DNA of 50,367 nucleotides from positions 1 to 50,367 of the forward strand of contig JAFUYM010000028.1 in NCBI GenBank assembly GCA_017470525.1, given 5' to 3'. Under the pieces are notes generated by a model that was not told the DNA's origin, made no database searches, and was given only the letters and a program-made list of their open reading frames with translations. The stretch is from Bacteroidaceae bacterium. Lineage in GTDB: Bacteria; Bacteroidota; Bacteroidia; Bacteroidales; Bacteroidaceae. The position numbers and the translations under genes are program-made. Positions 17,544 to 26,094 of the stretch are shown piece after piece (position 1 is the first letter of the stretch; every line of letters starts with the position of its first letter).

Positions 17544-18380
17544 TTAATTTCCTATCAACGATTCTACCGTGTTGTCTGCTGCGCCAATAAGAACACGCCA
17601 GACGGGCTTGCGTTCAGTGATGACTTGAATATTGCAAAGTGACCCTGTACCCACAGAGAGGCGGCGGCTCTTCTCACGGCTCCAGATGAGGTTGCCATCC
17701 TTTTCGTCAAGCAGCACACGCACCTCATAGACCGCCTGACCATCCTGAATGAATGCTGCCAGAGGGTCAAGTTTCAGACGCTGCACCACTTCTATCCGTG
17801 TTGTCGGATATTGCTCGATGCCCACCACGCGCCCGTATGCATAGCCATTGTTTTCACGTTGCAGGTCGGCAGGCGTTGCTTGCACCTGTTGTCCCACCTT
17901 CAGTTTGCGCAGGTCGTTGTAAGTCACATAGCAGAGCATCTCGCGACCCACCAATTGCCTTTCCTGAGGCATGAGCCATGCTATGGGTTGACCAGCCTTG
18001 AAGTCAGTGTTAGGGGGAAGGGTCTGAAGAACGACCCCGTCACGTGGTGCCGCAACAGAAGTGGTGGCAAGGGCAGAGCGAATTTCGATGATGCCGGTGC
18101 CTGAAACCACAGCCGTGCCGTGATTCACCAGACTGCGCACAACCGTGCCTTCGTATGGAACATTCACAGGAGCAGCCTCGCCGAAAGGGAAGACCACCCC
18201 CTGGGCTGTCACCTTATGGTTGATGGTTCCGAAGATGCACCAATAGGTCACGACGACAATCATCGTGATCATGGTGGCAAGCACCAATTTCAGTTTTGGC
18301 GATGCCACACGCGCCATCTCCTCCACCTCTCTGTGATCGTCAAGGGCATCGAGAGCCTCCTGGTTGAATAGGTCTGCCAT
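17544..18380 (-). CDS. NHLM-type secretion protein, membrane-anchored HlyD-like adaptor
   Basis: 278 residues. A cytosolic start (MADLFNQEALDALDDHREVE) leads to one membrane helix at about 32-52 (LVLATMITMIVVVTYWCIF) and a short lipoyl/barrel domain (PYEGTVVRSLVNHG, AAPRDGVVLQTLPP). The DALDDHREVEE start is characteristic of the adaptor of NHLM export clusters. It is too short to reach the outer membrane alone, which may explain the second adaptor. It lies four bases after the STAS gene. Confidence 0.82.
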   Translation of the reverse strand: MADLFNQEALDALDDHREVEEMARVASPKLKLVLATMITMIVVVTYWCIFGTINHKVTAQGVVFPFGEAAPVNVPYEGTVVRSLVNHGTAVVSGTGIIEIRSALATTSVAAPRDGVVLQTLPPNTDFKAGQPIAWLMPQERQLVGREMLCYVTYNDLRKLKVGQQVQATPADLQRENNGYAYGRVVGIEQYPTTRIEVVQRLKLDPLAAFIQDGQAVYEVRVLLDEKDGNLIWSREKSRRLSVGTGSLCNIQVITERKPVWRVLIGAADNTVESLIGN

Positions 18381-18384
18381 AGGC

Positions 18385-18690
18385 TTATGCTCTTTCTATC
18401 GTGATGAGGCGTACAAATCCCGTCATCTTCAGGATGCCGAAGATGTCATCGTTTACATGAGTCATCTTCATCTGACCGCCAAGTTGACGTGTCACGGCGC
18501 GCATGGTCGAGAGCAAAACGCGGAGTCCCGAACTTGCCATGTAAGTCAAGTCAGTACAGTCAATTTCCAAATCGACCCCCTTTTCGAGAGCGGGCTGAAT
18601 GTCTTTCTCAAACTGTCCGGCATTGAGAGTGTCAATGCGGGCATCAGTCTTGATGATGGTCTTGTTGCCTTCTTTCAGAATCTGTGTCAT
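18385..18690 (-). CDS. STAS-domain protein, anti-sigma factor antagonist type
   Basis: 101 residues, a single STAS domain. LEIDCTDLTYMASSGLRVLL carries the serine pair (53-54) at the site phosphorylated in SpoIIAA/RsbV proteins. Those proteins free a sigma factor by binding its inhibitor when unphosphorylated. No RsbW-like kinase or PP2C phosphatase is in the window, so the partner is unknown. As first gene of an export operon it may link secretion to a partner-switch signal, or serve as a scaffold. The start at 18690 overlaps the end of a 13-codon upstream ORF. Confidence 0.85.
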   Translation of the reverse strand: MTQILKEGNKTIIKTDARIDTLNAGQFEKDIQPALEKGVDLEIDCTDLTYMASSGLRVLLSTMRAVTRQLGGQMKMTHVNDDIFGILKMTGFVRLITIERA

Positions 18691-18826
18691 AATTGCTGTA
18701 TATATAACTGTGTGTAAACTTCATTCATCCCAATTTGTTTCTGCAAGATATTGGGTGATGCTTTTTGTATTATTTGTATACTTATTTATTATTAGGTTTA
18801 TTATTCGGCTTTTTTGTTTGATGTTG

Positions 18827-18834
18827 CAAAGATA
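18827..18834 (-). promoter_or_regulatory. -7 box TATCTTTG of the exporter operon
   Basis: Minus-strand TATCTTTG about 137 bases before the STAS start; no clear TTG at the -33 position. The leader RNA holds a small hairpin (CCCAAT with ATTGGG, about 18727-18763) and a short ORF ending at the STAS start. From 18840 to 19026 I see nothing I can name. Confidence 0.5.
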
Positions 18835-19026
18835 CAACATTTTTCATAAACACTTTCTTTTCTCCCGAAAAAAGTGAAGTGAGGGCTTCATTTTTCTTTT
18901 TGGGTGTTCGTCTGGCTTCCTTTATTGTGATTACGTCTGTTCCTTCATGGCAATTACGTTTGTGGGTGTGTCGTAAATTCGTTTGTTCCTTTGGCTCTTA
19001 GGGCGAAGGAGAAATGAGAGGGGTGC

Positions 19027-19249
19027 CTATAGGATAAAATTGCACTTATCTGAAGGAATGTTCTACGAGAGGTGATGAAGAACTTTGTTTTTCGTATTTT
19101 TGGTGGAAACGGTGTAATTGCTGCAATGACAGGTGGTTGTGAAAAAGTGGGCACTCAGCGTGAAATGATAGGCGCTGGGTGCTCGTAATATTATGCGCTG
19201 AGTGCGCCAAATCACATGTGCAGGGTGCGCATATAGGAGGATATTGACA
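19027..19249 (+). repeat. Interspersed ~225-base repeat, copy 2
   Basis: Starts CTATAGGAT and ends ATATTGACA, 223 bases long against 225 in copy 1 (4210-4434), with the same internal blocks. The core hairpin is GCACTCAGCG (19151-19160) with CGCTGGGTGC (19173-19182). One pair is a G-U in plus-strand RNA where copies 1 and 3 have C-G. Like copy 1 it lies just 3' of a tRNA gene. Confidence 0.75.
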
Positions 19250-19285
19250 ATGGGGAATCTGTCGAGCCGAAATTTGCAAAAGAAA

Positions 19286-19307
19286 AAGGACTTCTTTCGA
19301 AGTCCTT
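19286..19307 (-). terminator. Intrinsic terminator of tRNA-Lys
   Basis: Perfect nine-base stem AAGGACTTC/GAAGTCCTT with a four-base loop, then TTTTTCTTTT on the minus strand, five bases after the tRNA CCA end. Confidence 0.85.
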
Positions 19308-19311
19308 GGCT

Positions 19312-19387
19312 TGGTGATCCGCTTGGGGCTCGAACCCAAGACCCCAACATTAAAAGTGTTGTGCTCTACCGACTGAGCTAGCGGATC
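19312..19387 (-). tRNA. tRNA-Lys (UUU)
   Basis: Minus-strand cloverleaf: acceptor GATCCGC/GCGGATC, D stem GCTC/GAGC, anticodon loop CTTTTAA (UUU), T-loop TTCGAGC, and an encoded CCA at 19312-19314. Terminator at 19286-19307. Confidence 0.96.
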
Positions 19388-19479
19388 TACCTGTCAGGCT
19401 TGCGGCAATTTCTTGCTAAAATGTGTCTTTGGCAGAGAAATGACAGGGTTTTGTGCCTGTCTCTTGTCGTAAGCGGGTG

Positions 19480-19510
19480 CAAAGGTAGTGTAAATTTTAG
19501 ACACTACAAA
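19480..19510 (-). promoter_or_regulatory. Consensus promoter of tRNA-Lys
   Basis: Minus strand: TTTG (19507-19510), 19 bases, TACCTTTG (19480-19487). Same geometry as the tRNA-fMet promoter. Confidence 0.75.
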
Positions 19511-19583
19511 ATAAAAATTTGATTTTTTTGTTTTTTAATTGTTAATTGTTGGTTGTTAGTTGTTAATTGTTCTTTGCTAATCA

Positions 19584-22463
19584 TTAACTTCGTGAGATTT
19601 GAAGACCTTTGTCGGAGAGGGTCATTTCCACGAAACGGGATGAGGCTGTGAGAGGATGTTCGGTCAGCATTTCGCGGATGCGGCTGGCTGCCTGTGGGTC
19701 TTTTGCCACCATGTAGAGGTAGCCTCCACCGCCGGCACCTGGCAGTTTGTAGCCGAGACAGAGGTCGTCGATTTGTTGGCACAGATTCGCAATGATGGCA
19801 GGTTCGGTGCCTGCGTCGAGTGCCTTGTTCTGCTGCCAGGTTTTGCGGATGAGTCTTCCGTATTGCTGGAAATCGCCCAACTGGATGGCATCGAACAGGT
19901 GGGTGGCATGCTGTTTCATTTGTTGCAGCAGGTCGAGGTGTTCGGCTGAATTGAGGAACATGCCCTGCACAATCTCTGCCAGGATTTGCTTGGCTGTGCG
20001 GGTGATGCCTGTATAGTAGAGCAGGTGGCATTGCTGGTAGTCGGGTTGACGGAAAAAGGTGTCGGGCAGCCAGCGGACGATGGGGATTTGGTGGAATCCG
20101 CTTTCGGTTTGCAGCAGTTTGATGCCTGGCATGATGCCGCCATATTGGTCTTGCCATCCGCCGCCTGTGGTGAGCATCTGCTCAAGGATGAGGGTGCGGT
20201 TGCCGATTTCGTATTTGTCCCAGCCTAATCCGCAGAAGTCTGCCAATGCACCGATGACGGTGGAGGAAAGGATGGAACTGGTGCCTAATCCCGAACCTGC
20301 TGGAATGGCGGACAGGAGGGTGATTTCGATGCCTGAACCGAATGCTGACAGTTGCTGTTGCAGGGTGGCGTATTTCTCGGCACAGAATGCTGGGAGGAAT
20401 CCGCACAGTGCCAGTGCTGCCTTGGGAATGGAGAAGGGGGAACCGACCTTGTTGAACAGAGAGAGTTCTTCGTAGGTGGTGATGGTCTCGACGGCTCCGA
20501 GGTCGATGGAACGGCACTTGATGTGCAGTTCTGCTGTCGGCTTCACATACACCTGAAGCGGTTGCTGCCCGTTGAGTTCGATGGCGAGATTGACCACGTT
20601 GCCCCCTTTCAGCAGGCAGTGGGGCGGGGTGTCTGTCCAGCCTCCCGCAATGTCGATGCGGACGGCGGAACGTCCCCACACAATCTGGTCTTTGTATGCA
20701 TTCAGTTGTGGCATTTGCGGATGCCGTTTGGCTGTGTTCACCAGTTGCTCTTGGAGCAGGCTGAAGGCTTTACGTTCGTTTGCTGTGAAGTCGTCTCCGC
20801 GTAGTTTCTGCACTTGTGCCCTGAACATGGCATCGTGAATCTGCTGCATGGGGAGGGCTTCTTCGTCGAGTGGATTTGGCAAGGCGATGTTGTTGTCGGC
20901 ATATTTTTGTGCCAAGTCTTTCAGGTCAATCTGGTAGAAAACGGATTTCTTGTAATTCTGTGCCAGTTGCGGTATGTTTTTTGAGAGGAAATCCTTGCGC
21001 TGCCGACTTTGGCGTTCGAGACAGGCTTGGGCTGCAATGTCGTTGGCAGACAGTCGGGGGAGGGATGCCCACAGGGAACTGAGGTCGTCGGTGGGTTGTG
21101 GGGCAAGCATCCATTTCAGCAATGCTTCCATCTGGGCAAGGTCGTCGCAAACGGGGAAGATGTTGGCTGCCTGCAGGTCGTGAGTGGAGGTGAGCATGCT
21201 CAGGTCGATGTGGTGATGCTTCAGCCATGTGGTTGCTGGTTGTCCGATGAAAAGGGTGTCGGGGCGGGTGAGGTCGCCACGCATGGCGTCCCGATAGCCG
21301 TAGGGCCGAAGTGCATAGGAGGCAGAGCCGATGGCTTGGATGTCAACACATTGACCGGGTGACAGATGGATGTGCCAGTTGTTGGTCGGTATGCCAGTGA
21401 TGACATTCTGCGATGAAAGCGTCCACGTTGCGGGGACATGAGCGTTTTCTATCCATATTTCGGAGTTCTGTTCGGTCAGTTCTGTCTCGACGAGGGCGTT
21501 TTGTGTGAACACGGCTGGATGTTTCTTCACGTTTTTCTGGATGATGACGCGTTGGTCGAGCACCAGATTCTGTAAGGTTGTGGTGGAAGAAATCATTTCG
21601 GGGGTGGTGCCGTAGTGGTAGAATTCACCCCCTTCGAGCGGAAGGATGGCAACCCGCAGCGTATTGATGTCGGGGTCGATGGACGTGGGGTGTTCGCCGA
21701 GGGCGGTGCCAAATTCGGAATAGAGGTCGTAGGGGGAGTAGTTTTCTGGTGTGGCTGGCTGTGTCGGATTCTCTGGGGTGTCGGGGGGCGTTTTGTGCGA
21801 CCGCTGTCTGAGCAGTTGCACTGCCCGGTCGTTGAGCAGCCAGATGCCGATGTCCATCAGGGCGAGGTGGGTTTGTGATAGTTCTGCCATTCGCGAAGTG
21901 GAGGGCTTTTGTAGCACAAAGTCCAGAAGGTCGGGGGTGTGCCGATTCATGAAATACACGCCGTGATTTTTTGCCAATGAGGGGTCAACCCACAAGCCGT
22001 AGCAAACGACATCGGCTTCGGGAATGGGTTGGAGGGGACGTGTGGAGCGGATGAACACATCGCCCGACACAATCAGGGTGTGGAACGTGTCGGGGGCTTG
22101 CTGCATGATGCGTTCATAGAGCGGCAGTTGCAGGTCAAGCAGGGTTTGGTCTATTTTCTGTCCGCGCATCCATCTGAACACGGGGATGGGAATGGAGGTT
22201 TTTCCGCCTGCTGCGTAAGCAGGAAGCCTTCGCGATTGTCCGCCAGCATGGACAAGGATGCGCTTCTCCTTTGAGAGCCAGGCGGAGAAAGAAGAGGCGT
22301 TTTCGTGCGTGGCAGCCTGTTCCAGCAGCCATGTGGTGCCTCCTCCACTGCCCAGTTTCTTGTCGATGGGGTCGGATGTGCAGAAATATTCTTCTGCTGA
22401 AAGGTGATGGATGTCTAAGTATTGTTCTACCGCATTTGGCGGAAGCGACAGTAATTTCTTCAT
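19584..22463 (-). CDS. fkp: Bifunctional L-fucokinase/L-fucose-1-phosphate guanylyltransferase
   Basis: 959 residues, the full length of Bacteroides Fkp. The N-terminal nucleotidyltransferase part has HAGGQSRRLPAYAAGGKTS at about 71-90. The C-terminal GHMP kinase part has IAGGWTDTPPH, the ATP loop PAGSGLGTSS near residue 720, and LPGAGGGGYLY near the end. Fkp turns salvaged L-fucose into GDP-fucose for capsule and glycoprotein fucosylation. An insertion rich in Pro and Thr (HKTPPDTPENPTQPATPENY, about 222-241) interrupts the first half just before YDLYSEFG. It lies 26 bases after the AI-2E-type permease and is probably co-transcribed with it. Confidence 0.92.
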   Translation of the reverse strand: MKKLLSLPPNAVEQYLDIHHLSAEEYFCTSDPIDKKLGSGGGTTWLLEQAATHENASSFSAWLSKEKRILVHAGGQSRRLPAYAAGGKTSIPIPVFRWMRGQKIDQTLLDLQLPLYERIMQQAPDTFHTLIVSGDVFIRSTRPLQPIPEADVVCYGLWVDPSLAKNHGVYFMNRHTPDLLDFVLQKPSTSRMAELSQTHLALMDIGIWLLNDRAVQLLRQRSHKTPPDTPENPTQPATPENYSPYDLYSEFGTALGEHPTSIDPDINTLRVAILPLEGGEFYHYGTTPEMISSTTTLQNLVLDQRVIIQKNVKKHPAVFTQNALVETELTEQNSEIWIENAHVPATWTLSSQNVITGIPTNNWHIHLSPGQCVDIQAIGSASYALRPYGYRDAMRGDLTRPDTLFIGQPATTWLKHHHIDLSMLTSTHDLQAANIFPVCDDLAQMEALLKWMLAPQPTDDLSSLWASLPRLSANDIAAQACLERQSRQRKDFLSKNIPQLAQNYKKSVFYQIDLKDLAQKYADNNIALPNPLDEEALPMQQIHDAMFRAQVQKLRGDDFTANERKAFSLLQEQLVNTAKRHPQMPQLNAYKDQIVWGRSAVRIDIAGGWTDTPPHCLLKGGNVVNLAIELNGQQPLQVYVKPTAELHIKCRSIDLGAVETITTYEELSLFNKVGSPFSIPKAALALCGFLPAFCAEKYATLQQQLSAFGSGIEITLLSAIPAGSGLGTSSILSSTVIGALADFCGLGWDKYEIGNRTLILEQMLTTGGGWQDQYGGIMPGIKLLQTESGFHQIPIVRWLPDTFFRQPDYQQCHLLYYTGITRTAKQILAEIVQGMFLNSAEHLDLLQQMKQHATHLFDAIQLGDFQQYGRLIRKTWQQNKALDAGTEPAIIANLCQQIDDLCLGYKLPGAGGGGYLYMVAKDPQAASRIREMLTEHPLTASSRFVEMTLSDKGLQISRS

Positions 22464-22489
22464 GATAGATGCTGACGAACTATGTTTTT

Positions 22490-23599
22490 CTATTTGTTTT
22501 CTGCTGGATGTTCCACTTCTTTTTCATCGTATTCTTCCAACACATATCTTTTATAATAGGAGACGAGAAGGGTGGTGAGAGGCAAGGCGACGATGAGGCC
22601 TACGAATCCGAGCAGGCTGCCCCAGATGGAGAGGGAGAGCAGGATGACGGCTGCATTCAGCCCTGTCACTTTGCCCATGATGCGCGGGGTGAGCACCCAG
22701 TCTTGAATGGCTTGAACCACACAGAACACAATGAGTGCTGCCAAAATGATGCCCCAGAAACTTTGCCCCGTGTCGTAGGCTTTCAGCAATGCCAGTACGA
22801 TGGTGGGTATGAAGCCGATGACTTGCAGGTAGGGAACGAGGTTGAGGAATCCGATGAAAAGTCCGAGAGGAATTGCCAACGGGAAGTCGATGATGAGGAA
22901 CCCGATGGCGAAAAGCACACCGACGCACATGGCGATGATGGTCTGTCCTCGGAAGTAACTGTTCATGCCTTTTTGCAGGTCTTGCATGATTTCATGCACA
23001 ATGTCTCGTCTCTCTTTGGGCATGAGTTTGAAGAGTCCTTCTGCCATCAGTTCATAATCGACTAGAATGAAGAACAGGTAGATGATGGCGATGAGCGAGG
23101 CGATGAACCCCACAATGGCGCTCACGCTGCTGCTGATGAAGGAGAAGAACTGCGGCACTTTCTCTTCGACGAACTCCGACACATCCTTCACGGTCAATGC
23201 TTGGGTGATTTCGTTGAGGTCGATGTTATGTTTAATGAAGTTTTGTACCTCCGACGAAATGGACTCTACGGTGGAGTCGGTGCTTACATACTCCACGATG
23301 ATGTCTTTCAGATGTCCGATTTCTTCAATGATGGGGGGAATAATAAGATAGCAACCTCCGATGATGATGCCCACGATGAGCAGTACCGTAATGATGATGC
23401 TCACCACGCGCGACTTGACGTGGCACTTGTATTGGAAGAAGGTGACGATGGGGTAGAGCAGGTAGGCAATGAGCCATGCCACAAGGAAAGGTATGAGCAC
23501 ACTGCTCAAGCGGAGTATCAGAAAATAGCCTGCCACCATGATGACGATGCTGATGAGAATCCGCACCACTCGGTCGAAAGTAAATGTCTTTGTTTTCAT
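22490..23599 (-). CDS. AI-2E family transporter (PF01594-type permease)
   Basis: 369 residues with about eight hydrophobic segments. Two N-terminal helices, a soluble stretch (about 90-150, STDSTVESISSEVQNF), and a C-terminal block containing GFLNLVPYLQVIGFIPTIV and LTPRIMGKVTGLNAAV are the family signature. Members export signalling molecules or act in ion transport; substrate unknown here. The start at 23599 was chosen over 23632 because MKTKTFTFDRVVR fits the family start. Confidence 0.87.
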   Translation of the reverse strand: MKTKTFTFDRVVRILISIVIMVAGYFLILRLSSVLIPFLVAWLIAYLLYPIVTFFQYKCHVKSRVVSIIITVLLIVGIIIGGCYLIIPPIIEEIGHLKDIIVEYVSTDSTVESISSEVQNFIKHNIDLNEITQALTVKDVSEFVEEKVPQFFSFISSSVSAIVGFIASLIAIIYLFFILVDYELMAEGLFKLMPKERRDIVHEIMQDLQKGMNSYFRGQTIIAMCVGVLFAIGFLIIDFPLAIPLGLFIGFLNLVPYLQVIGFIPTIVLALLKAYDTGQSFWGIILAALIVFCVVQAIQDWVLTPRIMGKVTGLNAAVILLSLSIWGSLLGFVGLIVALPLTTLLVSYYKRYVLEEYDEKEVEHPAENK

Positions 23600-23714
23600 G
23601 TTTTCTTTCAAAAATTCACCACGAAGATACACAAAAACTTGTGTTTTATCAGTCTGTAATGTGAAAAAAAGTTGTTTTTGATGGTAAAATACGCATTGTA
23701 AGTGTTTTTATTTC

Positions 23715-23722
23715 TATTTTTG
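23715..23722 (+). promoter_or_regulatory. -7 box TATTTTTG before rsmI
   Basis: TATTTTTG matches TAnnTTTG and lies 12 bases before the GTG at 23734. The leader is very short; the nearest TTG (23696-23698) is only 16 bases upstream. Confidence 0.35.
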
Positions 23723-23733
23723 CACCCAAAATT

Positions 23734-24504
23734 GTGATTCAGGTGGGAAAACTTTATGTTGTGCCGACTCCTGTGGGGAATATGGAAGATATGACCTTCA
23801 GGGCTGTGCGAGTGCTGAAAGAGGCTGATTTGATATTGGCAGAAGACACGCGCACGTCGAGTGTGCTGTTGCAGCACTATGACATACATGGAGAACTGCT
23901 CTCCCACCATAAGTTCAACGAGCACGAGACCGTGCAGCATGTGGTGAGGAAAATACAGGGAGGAATGACTGCCGCACTCATTAGCGATGCGGGTACACCT
24001 GGCATCAGCGACCCTGGATTCCTGCTGGTTCGTGAGTGTGTGAAGAACGGCATCGAGGTGCAGACATTGCCAGGGGCGACGGCTTTTGTGCCAGCATTGG
24101 TGAGCAGCGGGTTGCCTTGCGACAAGTTCTGTTTTGAGGGATTCCTGCCTCAGAAGAAAGGTAGGCTGTCGAGGCTGGAGGAACTGAAAGACGAGGAGCG
24201 CAGCATTGTATTCTACGAGTCACCCAGGCGGCTGGTTAAGACCCTGCAGCAGTTTAAGGACGTGTTTGGCGAAGAGCGTCAGGTGAGTGTGGCGCGTGAA
24301 ATCTCGAAACTGCATGAGGAGCACGTAAGAGGTGCTCTGAAAGAGGTGCTTGCCCACTTTGAGGCAACCGAACCGCTGGGCGAGATTGTCGTCATCTTGG
24401 CAGGGAAAGGTGAGCAGAAGGAAACCAAAGAGAATGAAGAAAAGCCTGTTGACCCCATGCAAATGCTGATGGGGACAGGCAAGAAAAAGAATAAGTATAA
24501 ATAG
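23734..24504 (+). CDS. rsmI: 16S rRNA (cytidine-1402-2'-O)-methyltransferase
   Basis: 256 residues. The tetrapyrrole methylase-type fold is shown by LYVVPTPVGNMEDMTFRAV at the start, LAEDTRTSSVLL, the SAM-site loop ALISDAGTPGISDPGF, and LPGATAFVPALVSSGLP. It matches RsmI, which methylates the 2'-O of C1402 in 16S rRNA at the P site. A lysine- and glutamate-rich tail extends the C-terminus. The start is a GTG at 23734; GTG at 23743 is also possible. A lipoprotein gene follows nine bases after the stop. Confidence 0.92.
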   Translation: MIQVGKLYVVPTPVGNMEDMTFRAVRVLKEADLILAEDTRTSSVLLQHYDIHGELLSHHKFNEHETVQHVVRKIQGGMTAALISDAGTPGISDPGFLLVRECVKNGIEVQTLPGATAFVPALVSSGLPCDKFCFEGFLPQKKGRLSRLEELKDEERSIVFYESPRRLVKTLQQFKDVFGEERQVSVAREISKLHEEHVRGALKEVLAHFEATEPLGEIVVILAGKGEQKETKENEEKPVDPMQMLMGTGKKKNKYK

Positions 24505-24513
24505 GAAAAGATT

Positions 24514-25359
24514 ATGAAAAAGGTTCTTTTTATGGCAGCAATGGCAGCCTTCTTGGTTGCCTGCAATGAAGGTGGTAACAATACGGCAGGTAATCGCGAA
24601 CGCGATTCTTTGCGCAATGTTATCGACCAGAAGGACAACGAGATTAACGACCTGATGGGCACATTCAATGAGATTCAGCAGGGCTTCGACCTCATCAATG
24701 AGGCTGAGGGCCGGGTAAACATGATGCGCGAAGGGGCTGAGAACAACAGTTCGGCTGAGAACATCCGCGAGAACATGGAGTTCATTCAGCAGACGCTTGA
24801 GGAGAATAAACGGAAGATTGAAGAGTTGCAGAGTAAACTCAAGAGCAGTTCCATCAACTCTTCCAAACTGAAGGAGGCAATCAACAGCCTCACCCAGCAG
24901 TTGAACGAGAAGAATGCTGAACTGGAGAACCTTCGTGCCCAGTTGGCTGAGAAGGATGTGCAGATTGAAGAACTCTCTGGCACTGTCAACACGCTCAAGG
25001 ACGAGAATGCCCAAGTGAAGCAACAGAAAGAGCAGACCGAGGAAATTGCCAAGAACCAGGATGCCCAGCTGAACACGGCATGGTATGTGTTTGGCACCAG
25101 CAAGGAACTGAAGCAGGAGGGCATTCTCAGTAAGGGTGAAGTGCTGCAAGGCAACTACAATAAGAATTATTTCACCAAGATTGACATCCGCAAGGTGAAT
25201 GTCATCCCGTTAGAGTCGAAGTCGGCAACACTCCTGACCACTCATCCGGCAGGTTCTTACACCTTGCTGAAGGACAGCAAAGGTGAATACACTCTGCGCA
25301 TCACTGATGCTGCCAAGTTCTGGAGCGTCAGCAAGTATTTGGTGGTCAAAGTGAAATGA
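24514..25359 (+). CDS. Coiled-coil lipoprotein
   Basis: 281 residues. A lipobox (FLVAC, Cys17) follows a short hydrophobic start. Residues about 25-185 are heptad-rich coiled coil (KIEELQSKLKSSSINSSKLK, LNEKNAELENLRAQLAEKDV). A compact C-terminal domain (about 190-281) has KNYFTKIDIRKVNVIPL and HPAGSYTLLKD. The layout recalls Bacteroides coiled-coil lipoproteins annotated as Cbp1-type collagen-binding adhesins; I cannot confirm that relation. Probably outer-membrane or periplasmic. Confidence 0.7.
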   Translation: MKKVLFMAAMAAFLVACNEGGNNTAGNRERDSLRNVIDQKDNEINDLMGTFNEIQQGFDLINEAEGRVNMMREGAENNSSAENIRENMEFIQQTLEENKRKIEELQSKLKSSSINSSKLKEAINSLTQQLNEKNAELENLRAQLAEKDVQIEELSGTVNTLKDENAQVKQQKEQTEEIAKNQDAQLNTAWYVFGTSKELKQEGILSKGEVLQGNYNKNYFTKIDIRKVNVIPLESKSATLLTTHPAGSYTLLKDSKGEYTLRITDAAKFWSVSKYLVVKVK

Positions 25360-25378
25360 TGATTAAAGGGACGCAAAC

Positions 25379-26068
25379 ATGAGACGCATCAAATGGTTGA
25401 TGGCAATGCTGACTCTTCTGTTGGCATTGCCTATATCTGCCCAAGAGAAGGACTGGGAACCGACGGGCGTATGGCCTTTCATCAACAAGCACTTTCGCAC
25501 GGCTAAGGTTTATGCAGGTGTGTTCCATCAAACGGAAACTGAGGTGCCATGCAACATCCATGTCGGCAATCACACCCTTTGGTACAGTCAGAATGACACG
25601 CTGATGGAGGCGATTAAGGGCACTGTCACGCGCATCCAATTCCCGAATGGCGACATTTACATTCCTGTGGGTAGTGAGCAGATGTTTGGTCGCATTGTCC
25701 GTCAGGATGTCATCGACGGCTCTGTCGCACGTGTCATTCATGTACGTGTGGTGAATCAGAAAGAACTTGACCAGAAGTATCTTGACCATATCAACAAGAC
25801 GCAGAACGCCCTGCAGGGCATGACGCTTTCTCATCTGGCTGATACCGAGGCTGGTGTCATCATGGAACAGCAGCCCCTTCCGATGAATAATTTGTATTAT
25901 TTTCAGGTGAGAGGCGAAATCTTCCCTGCCACACCGAAGAACATTCTTTCGCACATCAACCCGCAGCGCAAGCAGGAATATCGCAACTTCACCCGTTCGG
26001 CGGAAATCATTTCCTCCAACGAGAGTTCCATGCTGAAAGTGTGGCAAGAATTCTTTTTGAAAAGGTGA
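25379..26068 (+). CDS. Secreted hypothetical protein
   Basis: 229 residues with a signal peptide (MRRIKWLMAMLTLLLALPISAQ). The mature part has mixed alpha/beta content with NIHVGNHTLWYSQNDTLMEAIKG, and no catalytic motif that I recognise. It lies 19 bases after the coiled-coil lipoprotein, likely in the same operon (rsmI, lipoprotein, this gene), and may act with it in the envelope. A 66-base palindromic repeat starts 27 bases after its stop. Confidence 0.65.
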   Translation: MRRIKWLMAMLTLLLALPISAQEKDWEPTGVWPFINKHFRTAKVYAGVFHQTETEVPCNIHVGNHTLWYSQNDTLMEAIKGTVTRIQFPNGDIYIPVGSEQMFGRIVRQDVIDGSVARVIHVRVVNQKELDQKYLDHINKTQNALQGMTLSHLADTEAGVIMEQQPLPMNNLYYFQVRGEIFPATPKNILSHINPQRKQEYRNFTRSAEIISSNESSMLKVWQEFFLKR

Positions 26069-26094
26069 TGAAATGATGGTTGCACCGTCATGAA

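Noticed and set aside
19530-19580. Coding or regulatory reading of the TTGTTAATTG-rich stretch
   Set aside because: Simple AT-rich repeat of the type seen between genes in this window; nothing more can be supported.
24220-25149. Minus-strand open frame of 309 codons over rsmI and the coiled-coil lipoprotein
   Set aside because: Leucine-rich antisense of Glu/Lys coiled-coil codons, with two solid genes on the other strand.
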